This document shows, piece after piece, positions 24,654 to 36,416 of a stretch of 64,000 nt of DNA (position 1 is its first letter; the number at the start of each line of letters is the position of its first letter). The stretch lies in contig NC_135505.1 of the NCBI RefSeq assembly GCF_052857255.1, positions 135,135,356 through 135,199,355 on the forward strand, given 5' to 3'. A program made the translations under genes and the position numbers. This DNA is from Amblyomma americanum. Lineage: Eukaryota; Arthropoda; Arachnida; Ixodida; Ixodidae. Under the pieces are notes generated by a model. The model was not told the origin of the DNA. It searched no databases and saw only the letters and a program-made list of their open reading frames with translations.

Positions 24654-24798
24654 CCTAGTTGGTGAGGCGAAATTCTAGATGCCCATATACTATGCGACGT
24701 CAGTGCACGTTAAAGAACCCCAGACAGTAGAAATTTCCCGGAGCCCTTCACTACGGCGTCCCTCATAGCCTGAGTTACGTTGAACCCCCATAAACTAA
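24654..24798 (+). mobile_element. SINE B, 5'-truncated
   Basis: GGCGAAATTCTAGATGCCC, the central domain and the family B tail ending GAACCCCCATAAAC. Confidence 0.7.
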
Positions 24799-24851
24799 AC
24801 GAATGTAAATCTAGTTCGCGATCAGGACGATCGCTCGGTGGTGCCGGGTCA

Positions 24852-24982
24852 TGTCACGGACTAGAAAAAGGCGATGCGGAGACTGGCGCGGACAGGAGCG
24901 CTCGCGCTAGACCCGCAGTCATTAAATCATGCCATCACCATCCCTAATGCCTTGTTTTCATCGGCTTGATGTCACGTAACAA
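24852..24982 (+). repeat. Second copy of the 23359 repeat start
   Basis: TGTCACGGACTAG through GATGTCACGTAACA, direct repeat of 23359-23490 with scattered differences. Confidence 0.5.
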
Positions 24983-25103
24983 TATAATGAGATGCCGAAT
25001 AAGCACTTCAGAGAAGAAAGATTATACTCGGAGTCAGGGTACTGAACAGCCAATAGGTGGAAAGTTAATACTGCGCGAATAGTACGAGGACAGGAGGAAA
25101 GGA

Positions 25104-25423
25104 AATAATAATAATAATTGGTTTTTTGGGGGGAAAGGAAATGGTGCAGTATCTGTCTCATATATCGTTGGACACCTGAAGCGCGCCGTAAGGGAAGGGA
25201 TAAAGGAGGGAGGGAAAGAAGAAAGGAAGAAGAGGTGCCGTAGTGGAAGGCTCCGGAATAATTTCGACCACCTGGGGATCTTTAACGTGCACTGACATCG
25301 CACAGCACACGGGCGCCTTAGCGTTTTTTCCCCCATAAAAACGCAGCCGCCGCGGTCGGGTTCGAACCCGGGAACTCCGGATCAGTAGCCGAGCGCCCTA
25401 ACCACTGAGCCACCGCGGCGGGT
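25104..25423 (-). mobile_element. SINE A, full length
   Basis: Flanked by GGAGGAAAGGA at 25093-25103 and 25424-25434. Complete tRNA-like head on the minus strand. Confidence 0.85.
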
Positions 25424-25474
25424 GGAGGAAAGGATAAGAAATCAACACCACGAACGCCCAAATGAGCCAACTAG

Positions 25475-25584
25475 GAAACATATTGACTAGCGCATACACA
25501 GACATGGACCAAAGTAAGAGTAAGAGAAAGGACATTCTCTCTTACTTTGGTCCCTGTCTGTGTATGCGCTAGTCAGTATGTTTC
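25475..25584. repeat. Foldback element B
   Basis: 46-bp arms (25475-25520 and 25539-25584, two mismatches) around an 18-nt loop. The arms contain CTAGCGCATACACAGACA. Confidence 0.8.
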
Positions 25585-25772
25585 ACAGCTACAACCAACT
25601 AGCCCAAATGAAAGCCTTGGCAGAACCAACTATCCCGAAAGAACGTTCTACTGAAGCCAATAGGCGCCACGGGATGAGTGGTTGCCTATCGCTACTGAAT
25701 TGGTACTTCGTCATCGTTTTTATTATTTCATAATGCTTTCTGGTCTGCGCTAGCGAAAATGACACGAATTTC

Positions 25773-25970
25773 ATGTCAGTGCACATTAAAGATCCCCAGG
25801 TGGTCGAACTTATTCCGGAGCCCTCCACTACGGCACCTCATTCTTCCTTTCTTCTTTCACTCCCTCCTTTATCCCTTCCCTTACGGAGTGGTTCAGGTGT
25901 CCAACGATATATGAGACAGATACTGCGCCATTTGCTTGCCCCAAAAACCAATTATTTTTATTATTAGTTG
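25773..25970 (+). mobile_element. SINE A, 5'-truncated
   Basis: Starts at ATGTCAGTGCACATTAAAG and ends in an ATTATTTTTATTATT tail. Confidence 0.75.
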
Positions 25971-27250
25971 TGTAATAATTTCCTGCCCTTCTTTTGAGTT
26001 AACGGACTTTGTGCAGAGTTCCTAGCTAGAAAAGAGAACAGTATTTTTTTTAGCATTTTCACTTCAACAACACTTTAACTGCATTATTTTTGCAGGAGCG
26101 GTATCGACCGCAGCCACAATTTTCTAACATCAAATACAATCGACCCGATCGAATGGGTTGACTGTGTTGATTGCTTCACTCCACTAAGCATGCCCTGCGG
26201 GCGAAAACCTTGCTCCAAATGAATCCCACCAGCAATACGTTTCGCCGGAAGGTTTTGTGCATTTGGTATCATACATAATTAAGTGCCACCGACTCGCAAC
26301 AGAGCTCAGGGTTGCGTGCATCAAACATGCAAAGCAACCTTCGCACATAACTGAGAACAGAACCCAGAACTCACCGCGGGAGAGAGCAATCGACACTGTG
26401 ACTTCCGACGTCATTATGTTCTGTAGAAAGGGTTGCACTTATTCTGGTCGTACCCAGTGACGAAGTCGTTGATTGCCGAATCGGCAGAGGTAGGCTCACG
26501 CAATTGTATCACTTGAGGCATGTCGTATTGGCCAGTCAGCTGCTGAGACGCGTGGTGCTCTGAATTCTGCGACACTAAACGGACTGTTGAAGATAAGACC
26601 GGCTTTACAATCCGGAGCTTGCCATATTTGTGCAAATGACATCCACAAAGTATGTATGCCTGCTTGAATCTTGCATAAGTGCGGCTATGCTTTTGGCTAA
26701 CTATTTCGGCTGTGATTAAGTCAGACTTTGACATCACGTGATTTGGTATTAGCGCTGCCAGAATTGTATGTGAACAAGGTGTTGGAGAAGCACCTAGGGC
26801 CCTGTAGCAGCCACTATTTTTAAGCAAGCCAACATTCCACACCTTCATCAGCGACGCAAATGTCATAACCTGAAGCAAGAATCTGCTTTCACAAAACGTT
26901 GAAATAGGTTCGCTAAATAGTCAGACTGCTTCTCGGCACATTTACTGACTTTGAACACTCGCTCAAAGGCGAAATCTACTTCAAGTTAAATGTAAGCAAA
27001 TTTCACGTTGTAAGTCTCGTAAAACGGAGTTTAAAGACCTGAATTCAGTGGTCAAACTGTGGCGTTCTTCGGAGGAACCACGCGCCTCTAAAGTACGATG
27101 TTAACTGTGCAAAGTAATAAAAATATTTAAAACGTTTCCTCCATATCGCAAAGACATAAGCAAACTTGCAGTAAAGTAATGAACTGTTAAATGTTTAGGG
27201 GGGACTGTGGAAGTCATGCAGAAAGTCTAATTGATTTTGCTCATCTTCTT
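25971..27250. other. Region upstream of gene 3
   Basis: Would hold the gene 3 promoter. The minus-strand ORF 26414-26878 (154 codons) shows no motif I recognise. No clear TATA box assigned. Confidence 0.35.
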
Positions 27251-27266
27251 TCTTACAGGTAAGCGA
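27251..27266 (+). promoter_or_regulatory. Possible zero-length-exon splice site upstream of gene 3
   Basis: TTCTTTCTTACAG directly followed by GTAAGCG gives a juxtaposed acceptor and donor, the form of a recursive splice point. It lies 85 bp before the gene 3 ATG. No acceptor of similar quality lies between it and the ATG, so its use is uncertain. Confidence 0.2.
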
Positions 27267-28282
27267 TGTAACACAAACCGTACTTAACAAGAAGCGGCCT
27301 TTTGGTAAAATAATCTGTAGCACATAAATTTGACGAGTGTAGTATGGCGTCTTTCATGGCATTCCACTTCAGGAGGTACGGCTCGATCTGCAGAGTTTCT
27401 GGCGTACTCTTTCTGCGAAATCTTCAGAGCACTAATGAAGATGATATCAGAATGACGTGGAAAACGTCGTACCTAATCTATTCCTTGGCTTGCCTCACCA
27501 TGTTCTTGGTCATTGAAATCTTGTACTTTTATCAAGCGGCAGTCGACGTTTTCGCCAATATCAGAAGTTTTACCAAATCTCTTTACGTAATTCTGTTTAC
27601 AGTCGTTTCTCTGAAGGTGCTTGTTAACTTATCTTCTATGGCCGTGAAATCACCGTTCCTGCTCGACTTTTTCAGATAATCGGCCAAGTACGAAAAACTA
27701 GTGAGGTTTCTGGCACCGAAACGATGCAACCAGCCAAGCACTTGTCTTGCCGTTCGATTGTTGCTGGTGATGACATTCTTGGCAAATGTATCTCTTAGTT
27801 CGTACCTCACGTTGGAATTTATCGACGCATTTCAATGCAACGCAGTCTTGAGCGGATTCATGAAGACCGTTTCCATAGCCGGCAACTGGTTGTTCTATGT
27901 GTACGAGATGCTCCATTTCGTCGTCCTGAGGCCTTGCATTGAAGTACTACGGTTATACATCAGACATCAGCACGAAGTTGTGGAGTCTGTCGTCGATGGC
28001 CGCTCAAGCACTGCTTTTGCAAAGCGGGCCAGAAAGATTGAACAAGTCAGAGTAAGCCTACGTGCAATCGCTGACCTGAAGGATAAACTTAACCACGTAT
28101 GGCGGTGGTCCATAGTCGCGTGTGGTGCTACTACCCTCTTAATGCCGTGCATATGTTTCTACTCTACATTCGTGGAAGAAGAGTTCTCAACAGCGCAACA
28201 CCTGATGTCAGTATTCTACACCGTCTCATCGTGCCTCCACTTTATTGACATCGCTGGTTTGAGCCAAGCAATGGTAAAGGAA

Positions 28283-29149
28283 GTAAGTGAAGTTTTTTTA
28301 TCTTAGTTTTAAAACAATGCTGCTTGTGTAGATGAAGGAGCGCTGGGCTCGTACGAAGTAACTAAGGCAGTTAAGTTTTTCAAACTGCATTGAAGTGTGA
28401 GTTTATAGCTTTTCACTTTCAAATATGTAGTGATCGACTCATGATAGAATGCTTGTGTTCTTTCTCCATCATAGCATTTGGCTTGTGCAAACAGCAGACA
28501 CGGAATGAAATGAGGGGGTATTTTCGTGAAGGCAACTTATGCAACTTGCATAATTGTGGCTTGATTCTTGATGCCAGGCATGTAGCTTAAGCAGCAAAGT
28601 GACCAAGGCGAATTGGCTTTTGCTTTAATCGCCGAGTGTGGTATTGCGGTACTTTGTGCACAACATATCTGGGAAGTTATATTGAAGAAATTGGTTTATT
28701 TATGGTCTTGAATTTATTTTCCCGGCTTTAGCCTATGAGATGCCTCGCGACTGGTAATATGTCATAGAAGTGCAACCGTACAGTTGCACCTGCGATACTC
28801 CGAGCAGCGCCCAAAAGGCTGTAATATGTGCGAATTGAACAATACATTGGTGTGTGGTGAAAATTATTACAGGGAACTCAATGCACAATGAAGCAGGAAT
28901 TTAATCTTGGACAGGCTAAGCGTAATGAACGCAACATTTTAAAACCTGATTGCATTCTGCAATAACAGTGTAAAGACAAGTAGCCAGTCGGGCAACTGTT
29001 TTGACGTTTAATTCATGCAATTCGCCGGCTATGGCAGCGTTAGGATATGAGATGAAATTTTTAGCTATCATAAAACCAGTCGTACATTACTTACATAGCT
29101 TGTTTTTCTACGTAAACTGATCTCATTATTGCTTTTTTTTTCTTTTCAG
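28283..29149 (+). other. Intron 1 of gene 3
   Basis: Bounded by GTAAGT at 28283 and TTTCTTTTCAG at 29149. Nothing else recognised. Confidence 0.6.
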
Positions 29150-29397
29150 CTAAAAAGATTGAGGCAGACTTTGCATAGAGCCCCTGTTTACATTGAAGAC
29201 GGAGCATACTTTAACCAAGTAGGAATAGTTTTTCTTGTTGCTTTCAGATAGTAAAGGCCCAGTTATTACCAGATCATGACTCTACCTCTATGATTCACGT
29301 TTTGTAGATCAGCTACCTTCGGGATTGCCTAAAACCTAAGGAAATGGCACTGTCCGGAGCTGACTTTTTCTCACTCAATCTGCCACTGGCCGTGTCG

Positions 29398-30716
29398 GTA
29401 AGCAGGTTCGAAGTCTATTTCTGAGAGATGAAATTTTCAGTAGGTGTTATAGCATTAGGCTCCGCTATGCATAAAATGGATGTTCTTTCATATTCCGGAA
29501 CACCGCTATTCGATGCTGCAAAGAGAGAAGTGTGTAATTATTCCTATAATTTCCAAGTGTGCAGGGGCAGTTACTGCTTCTAAGAAGGTGAGCGTGAAAG
29601 AAAATTTCTGTCATAAGAGCAAGGGACACACAACGTCAACAATAGTTTCTCTTAATTTGGCCATTCGTTAAAGACAAGCACTGAAACTTTCGCTGATTGG
29701 TTGCCTGGAGACCTGTGTTCGGAAATTTATAATGCTAGATAAAACCACAAAAAGACGACCTTATTGGCACCCTCCAACACGTGCGCGCATGAAAGAGGAA
29801 GGTGATACCACGCTTCAATCCTATTATGGAAAAGTCAATAATTTCTAGGTCAACGTGGAATTGCTTTGGGCATTACAGGCCCCGAGCGTAAATGTTATTT
29901 AAACTCAGCAATCCCCACACAGGTCACGTGTCCACCGTAGAGTGTGCCAACTCGGCAATAACAGGCGCGTGATGAAAGTGCCGCATCTTCTTGGTATATG
30001 TAAGGCGGAGGAGTCTTCGGTGCTTCGGTTATACATCGTCATTTTGCCGCCCAAAGAATCAAACGTGGCTTTAACACTGAGCTGCTCCTAACTACGTAGT
30101 AGTGTTCGATGTTCCGCCAGGCTTCGATGTTTCCCTCGCACTTGATGCTGAAGTACTCGGCGGACTGCTGGGCATCCTTACACAAATCAATTGAAATGAC
30201 AATAGGCTGTGTATGAGGCTTCGTCTTTAGTGCTGTATATTGTCTGTTTATTATATTGCGACCAGTTTTCTGATGTTTAAATCACTTTTCATAACTGCAG
30301 CGCCTCACGTGTTACGTAACCACCTTCCTGGCTGATCCGGATTTTCGACTCACAACAACAGCGGACGCAGGCATGTTTACTGCAGAAGAGAACGCTTAGA
30401 ATTTGTGGCTTATTAACAAAAACAGTTCAATTAATTGAACTTCCCATATACATAGCGAAACTCTGCAGTGATTGTTGGTGCTTTTTTTTTTCTTGCAAAG
30501 GGATGGCGAATGCTCCGTAAGGCGGCCAGGTCGCTAATGTTAGGAACACAGCTCGAAAACGGTGTCTTTTGGGGGAACGAAGTGCACCTCACCAGAAAAT
30601 ATAACGCCAAGAGACACACGCAGAGGACGCCCTACTGATCTCCTGCGTTTTGGTTACTGCATTTGGAATGCATTACGAGTTTGTTCGGAGGTTGTCTTCT
30701 ATATTGGGAATTTTAC
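29398..30716 (+). other. First half of the last intron of gene 3
   Basis: No feature recognised before the SINE pair at 30717. Confidence 0.4.
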
Positions 30717-30971
30717 CCGACCGCGGCGGCTGCGTTTTTATGTAGGAAAGACGCTAAGGCGCCCGTGTGCTGTGCGATGTCAGTGCGCGTTAAAGATCCC
30801 CAAGTGGTCGAAATTATTCCGGAGCCCTCCACTACGGCACCTTTTTCTTCCTTTCTTCTTTCACTCCCTCCTTTATCCCTTCCCTTACGGCGCGGTTCAG
30901 GTGTCCAACGATATATGAGACAGATGCTGCGCCATTTCCTTTCCCCAAAAACCAATTATTATTATTATTAC
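30717..30971 (+). mobile_element. SINE A, truncated within the tRNA head
   Basis: Begins at CCCGACCGCGGCGGC (end of the head) and ends in (ATT)n. In the last intron of gene 3. Confidence 0.8.
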
Positions 30972-30988
30972 TTTCATCGTCTAAATTT

Positions 30989-31298
30989 AATAATTGGTTT
31001 TTTGGGGGAAAGGAAATGGCGCAGTATCTGTCTCATATATCGTTGGACACCTGAACCGCGCCGTATGGGAAAGGATAAGGGAGGGAGTGAAAGAAGAAAA
31101 GAAGAAATAGGTGCCGTAGTGGAGGGCTCCGGATTAATTTCGACCACCTGGGGATCTTTAACGTGCACTGACATCGCACAGCACACGGGCGCCTTAGCGT
31201 TTTTCCTCCATAAAAACGCAGCCGCCGCGGTCGGGTTCGAACCCGGGAACTCCGGATCAGTAGTCGAGCGCCCTAACCACTGAGCCACCGCGGCGGGG
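30989..31298 (-). mobile_element. SINE A, full length
   Basis: Flanked by TCGTCTAAATTT at 30977-30988 and 31299-31310. Tail-to-tail with 30717-30971 in the same intron. Confidence 0.85.
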
Positions 31299-31709
31299 TC
31301 GTCTAAATTTGCAGTATTAATTTTGCGTTGATATTTGGAAAGATCAATAAATTTTTCGTTCATCTTTAGCATGTGTGCTTCCATTTGCTCCTGCAGCATG
31401 TTACTCGTGTTGTGGTGGCGTTTACTAGGTCATATATACTCCACTTGGAGAATGTATCTAATGGAGAATAATAAGTGAAGAATGTGGCCGATCATAATAA
31501 TTATGAGTGGTCATTCATCGATAATGTGACGTTCTCGCTGTCTATTCCTCCAGCTTGCAGGATCAATCATCACGTACACGGTCATCCTCGTACAAACAAG
31601 TGAAAGTGTGAAGTAGCTTCGTCCACAAGTTTGGGAAACTGCTGCTGTACGCTGCTTTTTTTGTTTTTAAAAACAAGAAGTTCAGTCCATTTGAAATCCA
31701 AGTCACTGA

Positions 31710-31715
31710 AATAAA
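31710..31715 (+). terminator. Poly(A) signal candidate for gene 3
   Basis: AATAAA 94 nt past the TAG of the last exon, in an AT-rich stretch. It is the first canonical hexamer after the stop. Confidence 0.45.
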
Positions 31716-32021
31716 GTTGCCAACTCCACATTGCTTACACTGCTTCTTAGAGATTTTTTTGCACATTATCGAAACTTTCAGAACACCACTGTATAAATCG
31801 TGCAAATTGCGACGATTACGCGATTTACAAAACAAGGAAAATGCGCAAAAAAAGAAAAAAACGGACTAGAAGAGCACGCGAAGAGCATATTGTGGCATGT
31901 GCAGTACTGAGTTCCTCCCTGACCATAACCAGAAAGGCTCTAATTATCTCCTTCTTCTTGAGTGCACTATTGAAGCCCGATTATATTTTTGCATACCAAC
32001 CATATTTAGCAAAACATTAGC

Positions 32022-32240
32022 GAAACGCTAAGGCGGCCGTGTGCTGTGCGATGTCAGTGCACGTTGAAGATCCCGACGTGGTCGAAATTATTCCGGAGCC
32101 CTCCACTACGACACCTCTTCCTTTCTTCTTTCATTCCCTCCTTTATCCCTTCCCTTACGGTGCGGTTCAGGTGTCCAACGATATATGAGACAGATGCTGC
32201 GGCATTTCCTTTCCCCAAAAACCAATGATTAATTATTAAC
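32022..32240 (+). mobile_element. SINE A, 5'-truncated
   Basis: Starts at ACGCTAAGGCGGCCG and ends ACCAATGATTAATTATTA. Confidence 0.75.
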
Positions 32241-33844
32241 CATATTTACTGCTTTTTTTGAAATAAAACCCCTTTGAAAATACGCTTTATGTAGACACAT
32301 TTTTTCCTAGGAGCCCAGAAGAAACGGTAAACCCGTTAGTGTGAAAATATATATAGTTTCAAAATCTTCACTTAGGGTGCTTCAATAGCACCAACAATTG
32401 CGAAATATACGTGGTTGTAATGTCGTCTGTGCAACAATATTTCGTGCAATAATCTTACACTCATCATTGTTTATGGACTGAAAAAAAACTGGTTCTACAC
32501 CCGTCATCTCCCTGCAGCGGAGTTTTGACGAGCTGGAGGCAGCATTTGATCATTACCTTATCGAACGCTACAAAAAAGGCAGCGGAGGTTGTCTGACATG
32601 ATTCACATAAAACATGGGAGGTTGCACAGGCATTTCGCACCAGCATAGTGCCTGTATGTCTGCGTTCCCTGAAGCATGAACGGAGGTACACTATGTTAGA
32701 AAATGTGTACCCCAAGTCCACCTCTAGAGAAAACAAATGAACATGGCGGTTTCTTTCAGTGTTGGCCGTGCAGCAGATGCCATAGCATCGCCGCGGTCTC
32801 CTCAGCTACCTGGGGCATGAGGCGACAAAAGGGGAAATCTTGAGTTCGCTCTCCCAGATTAGTGTCCGGCCTTTTTTGGTTCCGTTTTTGTTTTGCATAG
32901 TTGCTAAATCGCTCGGTGTTTTATCCTTCTTTTCTTCGACGGTATTTATTGCACGAGCAAATAAAACCGTTTTCAGTTGGTAGTGTGAGAGCTCGTGTGT
33001 TTGTCTTCCTCCTGTCGTCCATGCGTTTTTTTTGCGCTGCATATTTCCTCTTCTGGGATGAACAGGCCCAAATTACCACCCTTCAACTGTTTCTCTGAAT
33101 GCGCGAGCACATTTCTTTGGAAATTATCGGGATACTGCGTCGCGAGATTCGAGGGTCAGATGCAGCCTTCCTGAAAAGAAAGGTAGGGGATGACGCTTTA
33201 CTAAAAAATGCGCGAAAGTCTCAACGCCATGGTACACGCGAAAGGCACACTCACTCGTGCTCGCGGTAAGGACGTTTACCTCAGCACACCCAGTTCAGAT
33301 GCCAATATAATTCGTCGAGAAATCGCTGGTTCTCAGCTCCGTTAACAATCTCGCCAGCAGACTACAACTTCTTTTTCCTAAACACTTTTTGTCATCACGT
33401 TTGTGGTGGTTCAGCAGCCTTCGCATCCATTTCTTGCAACGCTGTCACGAAATGAAGGTCGTTTGTCCCAACGTTAATGTCAACAGACTCACAGCCGATG
33501 CCTCGGCAATAAACGATCACTCACCTTTGATGCATATTAAAGAGGTAAGGAAGGTGCAGCTGTTTTCATGCGAGGGACCCGTCATACGGACCTGTAGCAC
33601 GCGATAATATAGCTTGCTAATGACAAGCGGCATGCATAAGATATGGAAACTGCTGTGGGTCAAGGCCGCTGCGAACGCTGTATTATTCTAGGAAAAACAC
33701 GTGTGCCATCGCAATCCATTGCTTGAAATATGGTGTGCATGACGGAAGCCAAGTAACTCAAAACAAGAGAGCATAGGGGATGTTTTTTTTTTCAGTTTGT
33801 AGCTTTTCATCAATGAGAGATTAATAAAATCGGAAGACAGAGCA
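32241..33844. other. Unassigned sequence
   Basis: Short ORFs only; no motif or repeat assigned. Confidence 0.35.
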
Positions 33845-34030
33845 AACGCATGCTGCCAGTGGGACCCGAACCCACGACCTCCGAATTTCGCTTCCGGTAC
33901 TCTACCAACCGAGTTATGGCGACGGCTGTCCAATCTTCTGCTTTCGGGGGTATTTATGTGTAGTGTAACCGAAGCTTGACAGTGTTCACCAGCGCCACCC
34001 TCGTTCATAGCGGCGGACGTAGCGCGTCCT
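33845..34030 (-). mobile_element. tRNA-derived SINE C candidate
   Basis: The minus strand has an A-box-like TAACTCGGTTGGTAGAG and B box GGTTCGGGTCCC, about 35 nt apart. The cloverleaf is poor and a leader with GGTGGCGCTGGTGAAC precedes it, so it is a SINE-like repeat, not a functional tRNA. Confidence 0.45.
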
Positions 34031-34207
34031 ATATTACGTGGGTTCGGATCCCACCAGCGGCATGTGGTTGTTTTTAAGAGCGGTAGCCCTCATCACGTTT
34101 CTCGATTTCTTGGGGTCTGCTACCGCCTCCTTTCGGCGTGAAGTTTTCTAAGTCCGAGGTATTCAAGATGGCGGCCCCTATAGTAAATCGATATAGCAAC
34201 CCAATTG

Positions 34208-34320
34208 TTGATTGATTATTGACGTCATCAGCATATTGAATTGGTGATTGATTGGTGACGTCACTGATATATCCAATTTGTGATTGATTGGTGACGTCAC
34301 TTATAAATGCAAGATGTCGG
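34208..34320. repeat. 36-bp tandem repeat carrying CRE (TGACGTCA) sites
   Basis: Perfect TGACGTCA octamers at 34220, 34256 and 34292, spaced exactly 36 bp, within GATTGATTGGTGACGTCAC units. Flanked on the right by CCAAGATGGCGGCC (YY1-like) repeats to about 34430. Confidence 0.75.
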
Positions 34321-36365
34321 CCAATCATTATAATTAATTGATGCGGTCATTAAATAATCCAAGATGGCGGCCGACTTAGGCCCCCACGTGACTATGACAT
34401 CATAATCCAAAATGGCGGCCGAATTCGGGTGCCAATGATGACGTCCAAATCCAATGTGGCAGACAGAAGTGAAACCGCGTGATTATGACGTAATATCAAT
34501 TCTTGTAAACCAATCAGCTAACGCTTGTTGCTTCAACTTCTTTCAAGCAGTGACGGCAACATTTTTTCTTCTGCTTGACTAAAAATTGACTAAAAACTAC
34601 AAATAAAAAAGGGACATTCTCCATGCTTCTTGATTTCAGTGCCTATTGGCTTCATCATGTATGTCATAACGAGCACCTCTTTCTGTTCCTTAGTCTCTTG
34701 AAATATGGTAGGTATTTATTGGAGAGATCGTTAAAGCTACCCAATACATCAGTCGTTAACTTAGACTCTCAGTAGGAAAAAAAAAGATATGTGAATAAGC
34801 GCCGAGTGAACCGGTGGAAGTTATTCCCCGTTAAATTATCTGTAAAGTACTTATGATGTTCCCTTGTGTTTAGCCTCAACAGCCTGGCTCAAATCTGGCT
34901 GGCCTACTGGTATTCCCGAAAATAAATTTACACAAATGGAATTTACGAGGCCTCTGACCCGTGCCATACGCGCATGAAAAATTGTACACTTATCGTGAAT
35001 AGGCAAAGCCTATTTACGTATTTCACTCCTCCCACACCTTGACGCTTAACGTTTCTTGCTCACGAGAGGTTTAAAAGGCTCCAAATTAAAAACCAGGAAG
35101 TGGTACTGTTATGCAGTGAGAAAAAAATGTTGCTATCCGATGATTTGTACAAGCTCTGCGCGCAAACGTGGTGTTTTAAATTTAGACCTAATTATGACAT
35201 AACAGTCAGTCTTTTTGCACAATATTATCTGATTTTCTTCTACGTGTACATGACGCTCCTGGTGCACTTTTTCGCTGGTTTTGGTATTTATATTCGTTCA
35301 CCTGCAGGCTTAGTTTTCCTTTACAATAAGTCGGCATCATTGGCCACTCGGGTTGGACAGAGGGACGCGTTCCTATCGCCCGTGTCTTTCATTTCAAATG
35401 TACCTTGGTGTTCAGGGCATGCATGCCTTTACCATTGGCATTTAGGTGTAGGACGTGATGCATAAAATAAAAAAATTCGGAGTCTGACCACTTGTGACGA
35501 AGTCGACAGAAAACTTGCACTGGATGCCACCTGTGGTTCTCTGTCCAACGTTGGTTGAAGGAAAGAAAAAAAGAAACAGGACTGCGAAGTTTACATCTTT
35601 GTTAGTAAAGGAAATTGATAGATATTTCTAACACAAGAGCTGAACATGCAGCACAATTTTCTTAATATGAACTTGTTGTTATGGAGTACTTCCTTAACAA
35701 TACATAAATGACGAGGCCGTGCTTGCTGTGAATGGAATGCAGATGTCGTGCTTTTACCACGAGCCTCGACCTATGCGCGCTCTGTTCTTCAACGAGGCCT
35801 ACGTCCTTCGCGATACTCCTTTGTGCTCCTACTTAATCACAACGAGCAGCTCGTTAGGAAAGAATTGAAAGGAAGCCCAGAAGTTATTTTCTACAGAAGT
35901 TACTGCATAGTCAAATGACTGCGGAGACTTCTAAGCCGGAGAAAGACGTGCTGTGAATCAGACGAGCGTTTCAGCTGAAGTCGCATAATGCAGTCGGAAG
36001 GTATACAGGCGGGACGCTTAGCAACAAATCTACCGCTTTATGTGAGTTGAATTCTTGGGGCGAGAAAGGCGGCGTTATTGTCACTAGAGTTTTCAAGTCT
36101 AAGTTTTCTCGTGACTGCAACCAACCCGAATCCCACCCTTAGCGCAAAACATTGCCAAGTCGATACTTCTTTCTGGACGACCTATAGTAGGACACCTTTC
36201 GGTTTATGAAAGTAATCGCTAAATAAGGACAAGCCTGAACGCAAAAAAAAATTACGTAGGTAAATTGAAGAAATGTAGCGGAGTTAATTTTCAGAATGTT
36301 CCTATGAAACATTCAAAGAGTCCAACAGTCAAGCTTTTGCAGTTTTTATTTCTATTTCTAGTGCA
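34321..36365. other. Intergenic between convergent genes 3 and 4
   Basis: Left 200 bp has CAAGATGGCGGCC-type repeats. The rest is AT-rich without supported features. Confidence 0.4.
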
Positions 36366-36371
36366 TTTATT
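36366..36371 (-). terminator. Poly(A) signal candidate for gene 4
   Basis: TTTATT on the plus strand gives AATAAA on the coding strand, about 45 nt after the gene 4 stop codon. The position fits a polyadenylation signal; cleavage was not tested. Confidence 0.45.
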
Positions 36372-36416
36372 GAACGAATGCAACAGAGTGGTTTTTTGTG
36401 TGCGCAGAAAAAAGAT

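Larger units (their letters stand above)
27344..31616 (+). pseudogene. Gustatory-receptor-like gene 3, four exons, in-frame stop at codon 112
   Basis: GR (7tm_7) family gene of the second subfamily. Exon 1 is 27344-28282 (313 codons, donor GTAAGT), exon 2 is 29150-29218 (23 codons after a T-rich acceptor), exon 3 is 29308-29397 (30 codons), and exon 4 is 31554-31616 with TAG. All later junctions are phase 0. The last exon reads LAGSIITYTVILVQT, the GR C-terminal signature, and exon 3 ends FFSLNLPLAVS. The start MASFMAFHFRRYG aligns with gene 4. A TAA at 27677-27679 sits where gene 4 has Lys in FFRKSAEYE; the frame then stays open for 201 more codons with all splice sites intact. This fits a recent nonsense change, a polymorphism, or readthrough. 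Unlike gene 4, exon 1 runs without an intron through the conserved Arg. An AATAAA lies at 31710-31715, 94 nt after the stop. The last intron contains two SINEs. Confidence 0.8.

Noticed and set aside
30663..31399. 206-codon and 141-codon ORFs
   Set aside because: Also SINE A translations.
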